Positions 1 through 10,208 of a DNA stretch of 64,000 nt are shown here, piece after piece. The position numbers were made by a program, and so were the translations under genes. The notes below the pieces were generated by a model that saw only the letters and a list, made by a program, of their open reading frames with translations, ran no database searches and was not told the DNA's origin. The stretch is taken from assembly GCF_002812125.1 (NCBI RefSeq), contig NZ_NPDQ01000010.1:1-64000 (forward strand), in the 5' to 3' direction. The first letter of the stretch is position 1, and every line of letters begins with the position of its first letter. The stretch is from Leptospira brenneri (GTDB taxonomy: Bacteria; Spirochaetota; Leptospiria; Leptospirales; Leptospiraceae).

Positions 1-2
1 CT

Positions 3-59
3 AGAAAAACCTTGAATTGGAATACACCTGAAGATGAAATACGGACTCTTGTGCGTTAA
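3..59 (+). CDS. C-terminal end of a transposase-like protein (cut by window edge)
   Basis: The frame is open from the left edge and gives 18 residues ending in TAA. The residues RKTLNWNTPEDEI resemble the C-terminus of IS30-type transposases, where an RPRK.LN..TP block sits just before the stop. This is a motif resemblance over very few residues, so the family name is tentative. It would be the 3' end of an insertion sequence or a remnant entering from the left. It lies tail-to-tail with the repeat lipoprotein on the other strand. I could not define an inverted-repeat end in the 23 bases before that gene's stop. Confidence 0.4.
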   Translation, partial: RKTLNWNTPEDEIRTLVR

Positions 60-82
60 ATTCTTGAACCTACCAATCTAAA

Positions 83-3000
83 TTAATCATTATCTTGATT
101 GGTGACAGAAACATTTGGTAAGGACTCACCATTGAATCCGGTCCCTCCACCGCTGAGTGAGCCAAATAAAATTGAATAAGCTATATTCCCATCAGTAAGA
201 AAGTCATCAATCCCTGTGATGACAACATTTTGGTAATTATTCCAATTACTAGAAGTAAAAACTAAGTTAGAAACGGAAGTGGTTCCTTCTGCCACATTTG
301 AACTAGAGACGGGAATTGTGACATTGGAATTTGGCCTTGCACGTAAACGAACTTGGAATCGAGATTGTCCACCAATCTCCGTTGTGATTAAGTTAGGTGA
401 TAGGACAAGCCCACCAGAACTATTTGCCGATGTTCCACAAGCATTCATCGGGTTTGGGTCGGTGCAAGGGACGATATCATAAATATAATTGATATGATTG
501 CCTGAAATGGAAAGAGGAGTGAGGGCACTGTAGATAGCAGAGGGACTAAATCCAGTGCCTGTTTCTCCAGAGGACACCACCGATGCAATGGTATAACTGA
601 CATCACCCAGGGCGGCCGTATCAAGTCCGGTTACTGTGACAAGTTGTCCAGATCCAAAATTACTTGGGGTAAATGTGAGAGGAGCTGTTGGGAAACTGAC
701 AAGACCTCCTGGAGTTGTGCTAAAGTTTATCGTGATGTCCGTTGTTGGTTGTGAATCCAAATGGATATAAAATTCCGAGGATGCACCTGACTGGGAAGTG
801 ATGACTGTAGCGGGAGTGAACCCTGAAGTTGTAATTCCTGCGCTATCATTATCATTTAAAGTGAGCATAGGGTAGTTTGAAGACGGAAAAGGATTGACTC
901 CATTATAAAAACCGTCTGTAGAAGAAAGAACACCAACAACAATAGGGCAAGATACATTTCCATCATCCACTGCATCATCATTAGGAGTCACAGTGATTGT
1001 GTTATGTGCCCCAATCGTATTCCAATTAGCGTTAGTGATGGTAAGGGAATTTGTTGATAAAGAAAATTGTGGTACAACCGGACTAACAATCAATTGGCAA
1101 GGGAAGGTCGTTGTTACCGAAATGGGAACGGTGACATCATCTGTTGGAGCCTGACTGAGGAGCACATAGATCGGAAATGCTGCTCCGTTTTCTGCCCTAG
1201 TCATATTGGTTGGAGTGATTACGGTTACAGGATTTTCGGATGTACTATAGTTCACTAGTGTAGCGGTAGTTCCCGTACTTCCGACAAAACTAACATACCA
1301 GGATGGCATAGAACCTGTTTCTGTTCCATTGACTGTCACAGAATAACTTACGTTCCCATCACTTAAGGCATCGGAAACACCTTGGATTTCTACGGGAACA
1401 GAAGTACTCCAATTATTCTCATCGAAGATATATTGTTTAGAGCTAACTGGTGTTCCTCCATCGTTGATCATTCCTTCTGTAGCGTCGGAACTTGCCACTG
1501 TCACAGTGACTTGGTTTCCTGGAATGGGTCGACTTCCGAGACGTAGGCTATACATTGCCGATTGCCCTGACTCTGTGGTGAAATATGGTTGGCCTGCATC
1601 CAAAGTGAATAAAATACTCGGAGATGGATTGTCATCGTCCGTAATATTGATGGTGACGTCGGAAGGATTCATTCCTTCGTAATCTGTTCCTGATCCAGTG
1701 ATAGCACCTAACGTCAGTATGTGAGTTCTTGTGTTAATTTCATTGATAGAATCATTTGTTACAACGATAGTCACTGTTTGTGTTGTAGAAAAATTCGTAT
1801 GAGTAAAGGTCAAACTTGCAGGGGAAAAAGTGTATTGTACTGTGTCTGGTAAATTAAAGGTTTCTCCTGAGATCGGGATGGTCACAGATCCAGAGGCACA
1901 AGCTGCTAAATTTGCCGGAGTGTCACAAGGAGCTGAATCCAAACGAACGGTAAAAGTCCCATTACTTCCTCCTTCTGTGAGATTTAATGTTGTAGTAGAG
2001 ATCGTAAAACCGGCTGTATCATTATCGTTAATGGTAATCACCAAATTGCCGTTAGTGTCAGTGTAGCCAGGCACAGCTCCCGTTGGGTAGAGTCCCGTAA
2101 AATATGATCCGTTTGCTTGCGGAATGTGGATGGTGACGGGAATGTTCCCATCATCAAAAGAATCTGAAACAGAACGGATCGTGACTACTTGGGCCACATT
2201 CCAGCCACTATCACTTGTGTTTCCTGAATAATTTGCGACCTGTCCGTTTGTGGGAGTAAAGGTGAGAGTCCTGGATGCGGCAACACCGGAAGAACTATTG
2301 AGTAAGACAGCCTCTGTTCCGTCGGAAGAAGTAATCGGCCCAATGGTGACATTGGAATTTGGTTTTAAAGAAAGCCTAATTTCAAATGTGATGGTGGAAG
2401 TTCCATTTTCTACCATAGAGGATGCGGAAAGATTTTGGATGCGAACCAACGGCTCATTACTATCTGTATTGATGGCAGTGACTGCCGGTATGGATATGGA
2501 GCTGTATTTCGGATCGGTTGAAACGGAATTCCCAAAGGAGATGTTTACGTTTTGATCTCCGTCATCCACTCCATCTAACACAGAGGTGATGGTTACTGTT
2601 TGTGGTGTGTTCCAATTTCCCGATGTAAAACTCAATGAAGAAGGTGAAACGGTGATTTCAGAAGTATTACTGGATGTGATGCTGGGAATACTTACTGAAT
2701 TTGTTGGTTGTGAATTGAGAACTACGGTAAATGTTTCTGTGGAAGGAGTTCCATTTTCATGAACTACGAGTCCACCAACAGGAGTCACAGTAAAACCAGC
2801 AGTATCATCATCTGTTACAAAAATAGTAACCGATGCCGGTGGTGAAACTGAGTTATAAACTGGATCTGCAGATCCACCTGTATCTACGGTTCCAAATTGT
2901 AAAGTGACAGTCCTTGTATCTTCGTCAATTGCATTATTGTTTGTTGTGATATTAACATATTGATCTACATTCCAATTCGCATTCGTAAAAACTAAGTTTG

Positions 3001-4342
3001 TGGTATTAACATTGGTGATGGTATTGTTTTCTGAAATTCCAGTAAGGGTTACGGTAAATCCTGGAGGTGGTTGTGAGGAAAGATGGATGGCAAAGGAAAG
3101 ATTTCCTCCATTTTCTGAGATCGTCAAACTACCAGGTGAAGTGAGGATAAATCCAGGTACATCATCGTCAGTATTTGTCACCGATGGAAAGACAGGACCC
3201 GCCAAACCATTGTAATCTGTATCAGCGGAGGTAGCGGTACCGGTTACGATAGACACAGTTTTCGGTCCGTCTGCAATAAAATCATCTACACCAGTTACAG
3301 TAACAATTTTGGGAGTGAACCATTCTCCTGGTGCAAAGGTAAGTGAGGATGGTGAGGCTGTACCTTCTGAACTTGGACTTGCCACAATGGAAGGAATGGT
3401 AACCGAACTTGTTGGTAAAGTATTCATCACTACAGCAAAAGTTACGGCACCGCCTGCTTCCGTGGTTGTAAGTCCTGATAAATTGACTACAGTGAATCCT
3501 GCCACGTCATCATCCACATTTGTACCAGTAATGACAGGAACTGGTTTTCCCATATAAGCAGGGTCATTGGAAACGGTGGGGTCTGCTGATATTTGAAAAG
3601 TGCTTTCGTCTACACTAAAATCATCCACACCAGTTACGGTAACTGTTTGCGGCACATTCCAATTGTTAGGTGTGAATATCAACTCTACTGCGGCGACCGT
3701 TGCTTCTGTTGTATCGTTGGAAACAAAATTTCGAATGATGACATCTTGCATGGGTCTTGTTTGTAATACATAGGCAATAGTTCCTGTTTCTCCCGTTTCG
3801 GATGTGATGAGTCCAAAGGTCGGGCTTGCGGCAACTCCAGAGGATTCATCATCTGTATTGACTACGAGTAGAACAGGAAGTGCCATAGAGGAAAATCGAA
3901 TGTCAGAAGTAAAAGTACTACCCAATTGTACTTTATAATTTTGATTTCCATCGGCGATTAAATCATCGACTCCCGCCAAACGAACGATTTGTGGAACATC
4001 CCAATTGTCTTCTGTAAATTCGAGAAAGGTTGCTGATAACAGTACACCCTCTGTGGGGTCACTGACTGTAACTGGGCCAATTCTTACTGAACTGTTCGGC
4101 TCTATGTTCAAACGAATTGTGAATTCTGCTTGTCTTCCATTTTCACTCGTAAATAAAAAATTCGGTGCATCATAGATGACAGAACCTTGTCCGGTTGTTG
4201 ATGCAAAAAAAGAACCGAATAACATCTGTAAATTAAGCGGTGTTATGGATTGGCAAGATACAGTGAGAGTGGAAAACACGAGGAAAATGCTGGAAATACA
4301 GACTCTGAACATGATTCCCTTTTGTCCTCGTATGGCTCCCAT
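83..4342 (-). CDS. Giant Calx-beta-like repeat lipoprotein
   Basis: About 1,419 residues. A signal peptide ends in the lipobox LTVSC (Cys30 from this start, Cys20 from an ATG at 4312), so an exported lipoprotein is predicted. The rest is about eleven repeats of 100-130 residues. Each repeat has E.G....F.V.L...P, then a strand ending in LTFT..NWN.PQ.VTVTGVDD, then N.DDD at the boundary. This is the plan of calcium-binding Calx-beta domains; the Asp-rich linkers are the expected calcium sites. A role as an extended surface or periplasmic protein is inference. The first ATG has GGGAG eight bases upstream; the internal ATG gives a more typical signal peptide. It is divergent from the CoA-transferase gene. 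Confidence 0.85.
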   Translation of the reverse strand: MGAIRGQKGIMFRVCISSIFLVFSTLTVSCQSITPLNLQMLFGSFFASTTGQGSVIYDAPNFLFTSENGRQAEFTIRLNIEPNSSVRIGPVTVSDPTEGVLLSATFLEFTEDNWDVPQIVRLAGVDDLIADGNQNYKVQLGSTFTSDIRFSSMALPVLLVVNTDDESSGVAASPTFGLITSETGETGTIAYVLQTRPMQDVIIRNFVSNDTTEATVAAVELIFTPNNWNVPQTVTVTGVDDFSVDESTFQISADPTVSNDPAYMGKPVPVITGTNVDDDVAGFTVVNLSGLTTTEAGGAVTFAVVMNTLPTSSVTIPSIVASPSSEGTASPSSLTFAPGEWFTPKIVTVTGVDDFIADGPKTVSIVTGTATSADTDYNGLAGPVFPSVTNTDDDVPGFILTSPGSLTISENGGNLSFAIHLSSQPPPGFTVTLTGISENNTITNVNTTNLVFTNANWNVDQYVNITTNNNAIDEDTRTVTLQFGTVDTGGSADPVYNSVSPPASVTIFVTDDDTAGFTVTPVGGLVVHENGTPSTETFTVVLNSQPTNSVSIPSITSSNTSEITVSPSSLSFTSGNWNTPQTVTITSVLDGVDDGDQNVNISFGNSVSTDPKYSSISIPAVTAINTDSNEPLVRIQNLSASSMVENGTSTITFEIRLSLKPNSNVTIGPITSSDGTEAVLLNSSSGVAASRTLTFTPTNGQVANYSGNTSDSGWNVAQVVTIRSVSDSFDDGNIPVTIHIPQANGSYFTGLYPTGAVPGYTDTNGNLVITINDNDTAGFTISTTTLNLTEGGSNGTFTVRLDSAPCDTPANLAACASGSVTIPISGETFNLPDTVQYTFSPASLTFTHTNFSTTQTVTIVVTNDSINEINTRTHILTLGAITGSGTDYEGMNPSDVTINITDDDNPSPSILFTLDAGQPYFTTESGQSAMYSLRLGSRPIPGNQVTVTVASSDATEGMINDGGTPVSSKQYIFDENNWSTSVPVEIQGVSDALSDGNVSYSVTVNGTETGSMPSWYVSFVGSTGTTATLVNYSTSENPVTVITPTNMTRAENGAAFPIYVLLSQAPTDDVTVPISVTTTFPCQLIVSPVVPQFSLSTNSLTITNANWNTIGAHNTITVTPNDDAVDDGNVSCPIVVGVLSSTDGFYNGVNPFPSSNYPMLTLNDNDSAGITTSGFTPATVITSQSGASSEFYIHLDSQPTTDITINFSTTPGGLVSFPTAPLTFTPSNFGSGQLVTVTGLDTAALGDVSYTIASVVSSGETGTGFSPSAIYSALTPLSISGNHINYIYDIVPCTDPNPMNACGTSANSSGGLVLSPNLITTEIGGQSRFQVRLRARPNSNVTIPVSSSNVAEGTTSVSNLVFTSSNWNNYQNVVITGIDDFLTDGNIAYSILFGSLSGGGTGFNGESLPNVSVTNQDND

Positions 4343-4420
4343 TTAGGGTTCTCCCTGTATATATTACGAGAAAAATCCCCTAAATCAGAAAAAAATTTCC
4401 AGGAAAATGCAATAAACCAA

Positions 4421-5614
4421 ATGAACCAAAATCAAAACCAAACTTCCCCAGGACCACTGGCCGGTGTGAAAGTAGTGGATCTATCCTTACTCCTCCCTGG
4501 CCCCTTATGTTCGCAACATTTAGCGGATATGGGAGCTGAAGTGATCAAAATTGAAAATCCAAGAGCTTATGATGGTTCTCGCGCTATGTTTAAAGGCAAA
4601 ACTGGATATCCTGCTTTGTATATGATGTTGAATCGGAATAAAAAAGCGATTACACTGAATTTAAAACGAGAACAAGCCAAAGAAATTCTTTTTAAACTTT
4701 TAGAAGATGCAGACATTTTACTCGAAGGATTTCGCCCTGATGGAATGGATAAGATGGGGATTGGTTATGATGTCTTAAAAGAAAAATTTCCACGTTTGAT
4801 TTACTGTGGAATTTCTGGCTACGGTATCTCGGGAAAATACGTAGACTTTGCAGGACACGATTTGAACTACTTGGCGATCTCTGGAGTTCTTGACCAAACA
4901 GGAAATCCTCCGAGACCCGCTGGTTTTCAAATGGCGGATGTGGGAGGAGGAACACTGACTGCATTGTCTGCTATCCTTGCTGCTCTTTATTATAGAGAAA
5001 AAACAGGCAAAGGACAACGAATTGATATTTCGATGACGGATGCATCTCTCCAATTTCTTTCGTTATACGGTGGAATTTTATCTGCTTCAGAAAAATCTCC
5101 AGAAGCAGGGAACGATATTTTATCTGGTAAATTGCCCAATTATAATGTGTATGAAACAAAAGAAGGACGATATGTGGCACTTGGCGCTTTAGAAGATATG
5201 TTCTTCCAAACTTTTTTAAGAGCGGCCGGAATGGAAAACCTTACCAAAGACCATCCAATGAATGAAGAGAACATTCCTATCATTAAACAAAAGTTAACTG
5301 ATTATTTTAAATCCAAAACATATTCAGATTTACAACCTATTTTTGATAATACAGATGCTTGTCTTTCTCCCATTCTCAATATGAAAGAAGTATCCGAAGA
5401 TCCACATATGAAAGACCGAGGAATGGTCTTAGAAAGAAACCATCCAAAATATGGACCGATCCTTCAGTTTGGTTCTCCTTTTCATTTTTCAGAAACACCT
5501 TTTGTATATCGAAATGACCCTCCAGAACATGGGGAACATACAGAGGAGATTTTGACTGGTTTGGGGTTCCAAAAGGATAAAATTGCGGAGTTTAAAAAAG
5601 ACCGGGTGATTTAA
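4421..5614 (+). CDS. Family III CoA-transferase, alpha-methylacyl-CoA racemase-like (CaiB/BaiF)
   Basis: About 397 residues. The N-terminus has GVKVVDLS...PGPLCSQHLADMGAEVIKIE, the nucleotide-binding start of class III CoA-transferases. HDLNYLAISGVLDQTG and then MADVGGG (the conserved catalytic Asp region) resemble alpha-methylacyl-CoA racemases more than formyl-CoA transferases. The likely reaction is epimerisation of 2-methylacyl-CoA or CoA transfer between acids; the substrate cannot be read from sequence. The frame is open further upstream into the divergent lipoprotein gene, but family alignment starts a few residues after the ATG at 4421, so that start is chosen. Only a distant AGGA lies upstream. 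Confidence 0.85.
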   Translation: MNQNQNQTSPGPLAGVKVVDLSLLLPGPLCSQHLADMGAEVIKIENPRAYDGSRAMFKGKTGYPALYMMLNRNKKAITLNLKREQAKEILFKLLEDADILLEGFRPDGMDKMGIGYDVLKEKFPRLIYCGISGYGISGKYVDFAGHDLNYLAISGVLDQTGNPPRPAGFQMADVGGGTLTALSAILAALYYREKTGKGQRIDISMTDASLQFLSLYGGILSASEKSPEAGNDILSGKLPNYNVYETKEGRYVALGALEDMFFQTFLRAAGMENLTKDHPMNEENIPIIKQKLTDYFKSKTYSDLQPIFDNTDACLSPILNMKEVSEDPHMKDRGMVLERNHPKYGPILQFGSPFHFSETPFVYRNDPPEHGEHTEEILTGLGFQKDKIAEFKKDRVI

Positions 5615-5689
5615 GGCTCCCTTGCTTTTTTTTCGTAATTTCTTTATTTTGTCCCAGGGGGGAGGTAAACTCTCCCTTAAACATAAAGT

Positions 5690-6781
5690 ATGAAGTTATT
5701 ACAAGTATCTGACCTCCACCTTTCCAAAAATTCCCCTGAGGAAAGGGCTTATTCCCTTTCCGTACTCAGAGAAATCTTGCAGACAGCAGAATCTACAAAA
5801 TGCGCTCGTATTCTATTTTGCGGAGATCTTTTTAATACCTTTCCTGATTTAGAATCACTTCGTTCCGATTTTTTAAAGGAAGTATCTACATATTCAGGAA
5901 TCATTTATTTTCTACCGGGTAACCATGAGATTCTAGAAAAAAAAGGAAATCATAATCGTTATGCGGACTACGATTGGTCGACAAAGGTAAAAGTTTTGGA
6001 CCAAACTCCTTATTTTTTATTTGAAGATGATGGGATTGAATTTTTGTCCATCCCTCACCAAGAAAATTATTCCGAATTATTACTTTCTCCACCACCAAAC
6101 AAACAAACCAAACTAAGGATTGGACTTGCTCATGGGACTGTTTCTGGGATGAGTTTTACAGGTCTTAGTGAGGAAGAAGAAGAGGGCGGATCGTATTTAG
6201 ATCCTCATCTGATTCAAAATTTGGGACTAGATTATCTTGCCATAGGGCATCTACACCGGGCTCGGATGGGGAATCTTGGAAATTGTAATGTTAGTTATGC
6301 GGGGTCCTCTCGTGTTTGGAGAAAGGGTGAATCTGGACCGAGAGGTGGAATTTTGATCCATGTAGATGGATCGAATCTTCGGACAGAATCCGTTTATTGG
6401 AAGTCAGCTGGTGAATACCGGGAAATTTTAGTTTCTTTAGATACAGAAGGAAAACCAGAAGAAAAGATCGAAACTTATTTGAGTGGCACAAGTCCAGAGG
6501 ATTGGATTGTGTTTCGATTTCTTGGGTACGTTGACTCCATGGTAGAGAAACAAAAATTCCAAGAAGAAGTCCTTCGAGATTGGAAATCAAAATTTAGAAT
6601 TTTAGAATTTGATCCCGATGAATCGCAAATCACTGTCATCCAACATCTATCGGAAAATGAATTTGTGAAACAGTTTTTGGATAAAATGAATGAAAGAAAA
6701 GAACAAATGGATCCCATCCTTTGGAAACATACAAGAGTCACAGGGATTCGATTGATTTTAGAAGGAAAAAAAAGCCGATGA
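5690..6781 (+). CDS. SbcD/YhaO-like metallophosphoesterase nuclease subunit
   Basis: 363 residues with the full calcineurin-like nuclease set: SDLHL (Asp8, His10), GDLFN (Asp46), GNHE (Asn78, His79), AHG (His148) and GHLH (His187, His189), which together bind two metal ions. These are the motifs of Mre11/SbcD-type DNA nucleases. The next gene, an SMC-like ATPase, overlaps by four bases (ATGA), which is the normal nuclease-ATPase arrangement. Acting on DNA ends or hairpins in repair is known for the family; that this pair does so is inference. Because the partner ATPase has a membrane hairpin, the YhaO/YhaN branch fits better than classic SbcD/SbcC. Confidence 0.88.
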   Translation: MKLLQVSDLHLSKNSPEERAYSLSVLREILQTAESTKCARILFCGDLFNTFPDLESLRSDFLKEVSTYSGIIYFLPGNHEILEKKGNHNRYADYDWSTKVKVLDQTPYFLFEDDGIEFLSIPHQENYSELLLSPPPNKQTKLRIGLAHGTVSGMSFTGLSEEEEEGGSYLDPHLIQNLGLDYLAIGHLHRARMGNLGNCNVSYAGSSRVWRKGESGPRGGILIHVDGSNLRTESVYWKSAGEYREILVSLDTEGKPEEKIETYLSGTSPEDWIVFRFLGYVDSMVEKQKFQEEVLRDWKSKFRILEFDPDESQITVIQHLSENEFVKQFLDKMNERKEQMDPILWKHTRVTGIRLILEGKKSR

Positions 6782-9087
6782 ATTTAAAAATAGAAAACTT
6801 CGGTATCTTTTCCCAAAAAGAATTTTCGATAGAAAAAGTCACTGTGTTTACAGGCCCGAATGAATCGGGAAAAACAACCATTTTGGATGCCTTTGTATCT
6901 GCGTTAGTGAAAGTCGCTGGAAGTACAAAGTTTGGAACTTTGCTCAATCTTAGATACAAAGCAGAAAGAAATTCTGATTTAGGAATTCCGAAACTCACTC
7001 TTTCCCCTAATTTATTTTTGAACTCACTCGTGATTCGTGAAGGAAATATGGATGTAGGATCAGAAAAAGAGTTGGTGAGCACCATCGAACAAACGATATT
7101 CGATAGTGGATACAATCCTGAAAAACTGATTGAACAAGTGGAACAACTTTCTGCAAAGACAGGAACTAGAAAGTCAGCAAAAGACTGGAATTCTGCTTTG
7201 GCCGAATTGAATTTAGCCAAACAAAAGTTTGATGCATCGGAATTGGCTTTAAATAGAATCTCATCTGGATTTGTTGATTTACCGATTTGGGAAACAGAAC
7301 GCCAGAAATTAAAACTTGAGTTGTCAGGGTCTCATTCGGAACAAACTAAATTACAAACGGAACTTCTCGAATTCAAAGAAAGTGAACAACATAATGAAGC
7401 AGATCGTGTTTACAGCCAACTACTACAATGGGAAACTTTGGAATCCGAATCCAAACCAGAAGAAAAAATTTTAAAATCTGGTTGGGATAAAAAATCAAAA
7501 CAGTTGGATGAGGAAATCAAATCATTAGAGCAAAAACGTTCGTTGTCTAAAGAGAGAACACTGAGTTTAGAAACCAAACTAGAATCTTCCCTTACTCAAA
7601 AAAAACAAACGGAACAAAAATCTAAAAAGTTAGAATCCTATTTTGATTTTTTTGAAACTTGGAAACAAATGGTTCGAAAATTCCAGGAAGAATCACCCGT
7701 CATTCAAAAAACAATTTGGAATCCGTTGAATAGAAGTTTGGCGGGAGGATCGGCTGTCATTTGTGTTTTTTCGCTGATTGGTTCTATATTTTCAGGACTT
7801 GATCTTTGGGTTTATCTTTTCCCAATACTTTTTTTGGGAGCATTTTTCTTTTTTCTTTTTCGAGCAAGAGAAATCAAACTAGAAAAGGATGAATTCAAGT
7901 GGAATGAAATCATTCGTCGCATTGCAACCGAGATGGAAACTAAAACTTTGGGAGAGTGGAAACCAGAATCTTTGACTATGGAATCGTTAACGTTTACCTT
8001 CCAAAGATTTGAAAGGGAATACACGAAACAAAAACTAGAATTAGAAGGACAGAATTCTAGTTTTTCCAATCTTGAAGAAGAAATCGTTAAACTTCAAACA
8101 GAAGAAAAAAAGATAAATGAAATTCTTTTGGAAAAGGAAAAGGAATTAGCAAACATCTGGCGTGAGGCTGGTGTTCAATCATTATCAGAACTTTCCGAGT
8201 TATACGTTCAGATCCGAGTCAAACAAGAAAAGTTACAAACTCTTACCCAGTCTTTAACACTTGAATCAAAAAAGTGGGGAACTGGTGATTTGAGAGAACT
8301 CAAACTCAAACTGAAAGAAAAGGTTGGTGACTTAGAAAAAAAGGGAATTTCCAAAAACTTTTCTTCTGAAGATAGGGCCACCAAACAAAGATTAGAAAAT
8401 AAACTCCAAGTTCTTTCTGATACAATCCGTGATTTAGAAAGAAAGATTGTGGAGTTAGAAAAAAAATTGGATACGGGGAAAGCGGTTCTAGAATCGCAAA
8501 TGGTTCCTGCTCAAAAGGAATGGGAACTCAGTAAACGTAATTTAGAACTCAAAGAAAAATGGAAAAATGATTTGGATAGAAACTTTCAAAGTTTGGAAGT
8601 TCTTTCTGAGATATTTTCAGAGATGCAGGATGAAAGTACGGACAAAATGTCCTCTCTCGTTAAATCCTTACAAATTAGAATGGATGCATTAAAAGGAAAT
8701 CTTCCCACAAAACAAATCCATTGGAACGGGTTTTCTGATGAAATCCAAATCAAAACTGATACATCTAATGACAGTTATCGTTTCGAAAATTTATCCACAG
8801 GAACCAAAGAACAGATTTCCTATGTTCTTCGTTTGGAATATGCCTTTCGGATTGGAAAACAATTTAATTTGCCGTACTTACTTTTGGATGAACCGTTTCG
8901 GCACATGGATGTGGCGAGACTTAACTCAGCATTAGCTTATACTTTACAATGCATCGCAAGTGCTGAAGAAGATTGGAAGTTAGTGATTTTTAGTTTTGAT
9001 CAAGGTTTGGTTTCTAAAATCAAAGATTTGGCAAAAGAACTTCATCTCCCTTGCCAAATCCATGAATTATCTAAACAAGTTTCTTAG
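6778..9087 (+). CDS. SbcC/YhaN-like SMC-family ATPase with membrane hairpin
   Basis: 769 residues from the ATG that overlaps the nuclease stop. Walker A GPNESGKT is at residues 26-33; the signature region [11 protein letters not shown] and Walker B LLLDEP (about 700) are near the C-terminus, giving split ATPase halves. Long charged coiled coil lies between. In the middle (about 322-361) are two hydrophobic stretches split by a short GLDLWVY turn, so the coiled coil would be anchored in the membrane. No CxxC zinc hook is present. Bacillus YhaN has a comparable organisation, as I recall the family. Expected to gate the adjacent nuclease with ATP. The 3' end overlaps tpx by 17 bases, tail to tail. 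Confidence 0.85.
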   Translation: MNLKIENFGIFSQKEFSIEKVTVFTGPNESGKTTILDAFVSALVKVAGSTKFGTLLNLRYKAERNSDLGIPKLTLSPNLFLNSLVIREGNMDVGSEKELVSTIEQTIFDSGYNPEKLIEQVEQLSAKTGTRKSAKDWNSALAELNLAKQKFDASELALNRISSGFVDLPIWETERQKLKLELSGSHSEQTKLQTELLEFKESEQHNEADRVYSQLLQWETLESESKPEEKILKSGWDKKSKQLDEEIKSLEQKRSLSKERTLSLETKLESSLTQKKQTEQKSKKLESYFDFFETWKQMVRKFQEESPVIQKTIWNPLNRSLAGGSAVICVFSLIGSIFSGLDLWVYLFPILFLGAFFFFLFRAREIKLEKDEFKWNEIIRRIATEMETKTLGEWKPESLTMESLTFTFQRFEREYTKQKLELEGQNSSFSNLEEEIVKLQTEEKKINEILLEKEKELANIWREAGVQSLSELSELYVQIRVKQEKLQTLTQSLTLESKKWGTGDLRELKLKLKEKVGDLEKKGISKNFSSEDRATKQRLENKLQVLSDTIRDLERKIVELEKKLDTGKAVLESQMVPAQKEWELSKRNLELKEKWKNDLDRNFQSLEVLSEIFSEMQDESTDKMSSLVKSLQIRMDALKGNLPTKQIHWNGFSDEIQIKTDTSNDSYRFENLSTGTKEQISYVLRLEYAFRIGKQFNLPYLLLDEPFRHMDVARLNSALAYTLQCIASAEEDWKLVIFSFDQGLVSKIKDLAKELHLPCQIHELSKQVS

Positions 9088-9586
9088 CTTCAGCAAGAAC
9101 TGTATCGTAATTGGGTTCACTTCCAATTTCTGGTACAAGTTCTGTATAACGAACGATATCATCTTTATCGACAACAAAAACAGCACGTGCGGAAAGTCCA
9201 GCAAGAGGGCCTGTCGCGATATGAGTTCCATAATTTTTTGAAAAAGAAAAATCTTTAAACTGAGATCCTGTGATTAAGTTTTCGGAATCGATTCCTTCGG
9301 TAGCACAAAATCGTTTCATAGCGAAAGGAAGGTCACCTGAGATAATGAGTGTGGTGATTCCATTTTCTTTGGCTGCCTTTTCGTTAAACTTTTTAGTTTC
9401 GAGGGCACAAACTGCTGTATCTAAGCTAGGAACAGCAACTAGAATTTTTACCTTTCCTGATAGGTCTTTGAGTGTAAGATCACCTAAGTCTTGCTTTGCG
9501 ACTCGAAAATCAGGAGCTTTGTCCCCTGGTTTGGGAAGGTTTCCTTCTAGGGGAACGGGATTTCCTTTGAGAGTTACTTGGGCCAT
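9071..9586 (-). CDS. tpx: Thiol peroxidase (atypical 2-Cys peroxiredoxin)
   Basis: 171 residues, the usual Tpx length. It reduces hydrogen peroxide and alkyl hydroperoxides in the cytoplasm or periplasm using thioredoxin. The peroxidatic cysteine is Cys60 in PSLDTAVC and the resolving cysteine is Cys94 in [10 protein letters not shown], matching the Cys pair of E. coli Tpx. The GDKAPDF entry motif is at 21-27. The ATG at 9586 is chosen over an upstream in-frame codon because AAGGAG sits seven bases before it and family homology begins there. Transcribed alone; convergent with and overlapping the SMC-like ATPase gene. Confidence 0.95.
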   Translation of the reverse strand: MAQVTLKGNPVPLEGNLPKPGDKAPDFRVAKQDLGDLTLKDLSGKVKILVAVPSLDTAVCALETKKFNEKAAKENGITTLIISGDLPFAMKRFCATEGIDSENLITGSQFKDFSFSKNYGTHIATGPLAGLSARAVFVVDKDDIVRYTELVPEIGSEPNYDTVLAEAKKLV

Positions 9587-10157
9587 GATTGTCTCCTTAG
9601 TATTTAGATTAATTCTAGTCTTTTCGTGAACGGATTCTTCGGGAAGGATTTTTTCCATCCAAAGTAGAGATTCTTAAAGTTCTCCTTTCTGGATGGTTTT
9701 TGTCAAATGCCGAACCCAGTGGAGAAGTGAGGAAGGAAAAATCTCTGTGATTTCCCAAAACGCTTCCAACTCTTCTCTATTTTGGGACCCATCGAAAGAG
9801 GAACAAAGGGCAAAGCGGGTGATCGCCATTTTCTTTCTTCTTTTGTTAATTTTTGGAAAGAAAGGACAAATTCTGTCTAGTCATCTACGTTTGTTAGTTT
9901 GTCTTTATCGGGTAGAAGTCCAATCAATCGAAAGAATCAATAATCAAAGTTAGGATGGTATGTTTTGGTCACAATTATACTGTGTTACCGTGCGAACTGT
10001 TTGATTTTCAAACGTTTTGCTACTTTTTTAAAATCCTATAAAGTTGAGATTTGATTCGGATTATACTGCTTTCGTAAACTAACATAAATTAATGTTAGTT
10101 GAATGTATTGATAATTTCATAAGAATAAATAACAATCTTACGGAAAATAAAAAAGAA
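9587..10157. other. Gene-poor intergenic region between tpx and a hydrolase gene
   Basis: About 570 bases, AT-rich toward the right. It must hold the divergent promoters of tpx and the hydrolase. An 86-codon frame at 9693-9953 is the only sizeable frame; it has no convincing ribosome site and an unconvincing composition. I see no tRNA fold, no mobile-element end and no repeat here. Confidence 0.5.
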
Positions 10158-10197
10158 TTTTGACTGAAAAAACTATATGATCACTTTTTAGTCAAAA
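10158..10197 (+). promoter_or_regulatory. Inverted repeat around a -10-like box, candidate operator
   Basis: TTTTGACT (10158-10165) and AGTCAAAA (10190-10197) are perfect inverted arms; the pairing continues into an A-run and a T-run with one bulged base. Between them is TATGAT (10176-10181), one mismatch from the consensus -10. The repeat ends just before the AAGAAGG ribosome site of the hydrolase. A repressor site is the simplest reading; an RNA hairpin masking the ribosome site is the alternative. Confidence 0.5.
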
Positions 10198-10208
10198 AGA
10201 AGGTTACA

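Noticed and set aside
9693..9953. 86-codon frame upstream of the hydrolase
   Set aside because: No ribosome site, odd composition, no recognisable motif, and it occupies the probable promoter region of tpx.
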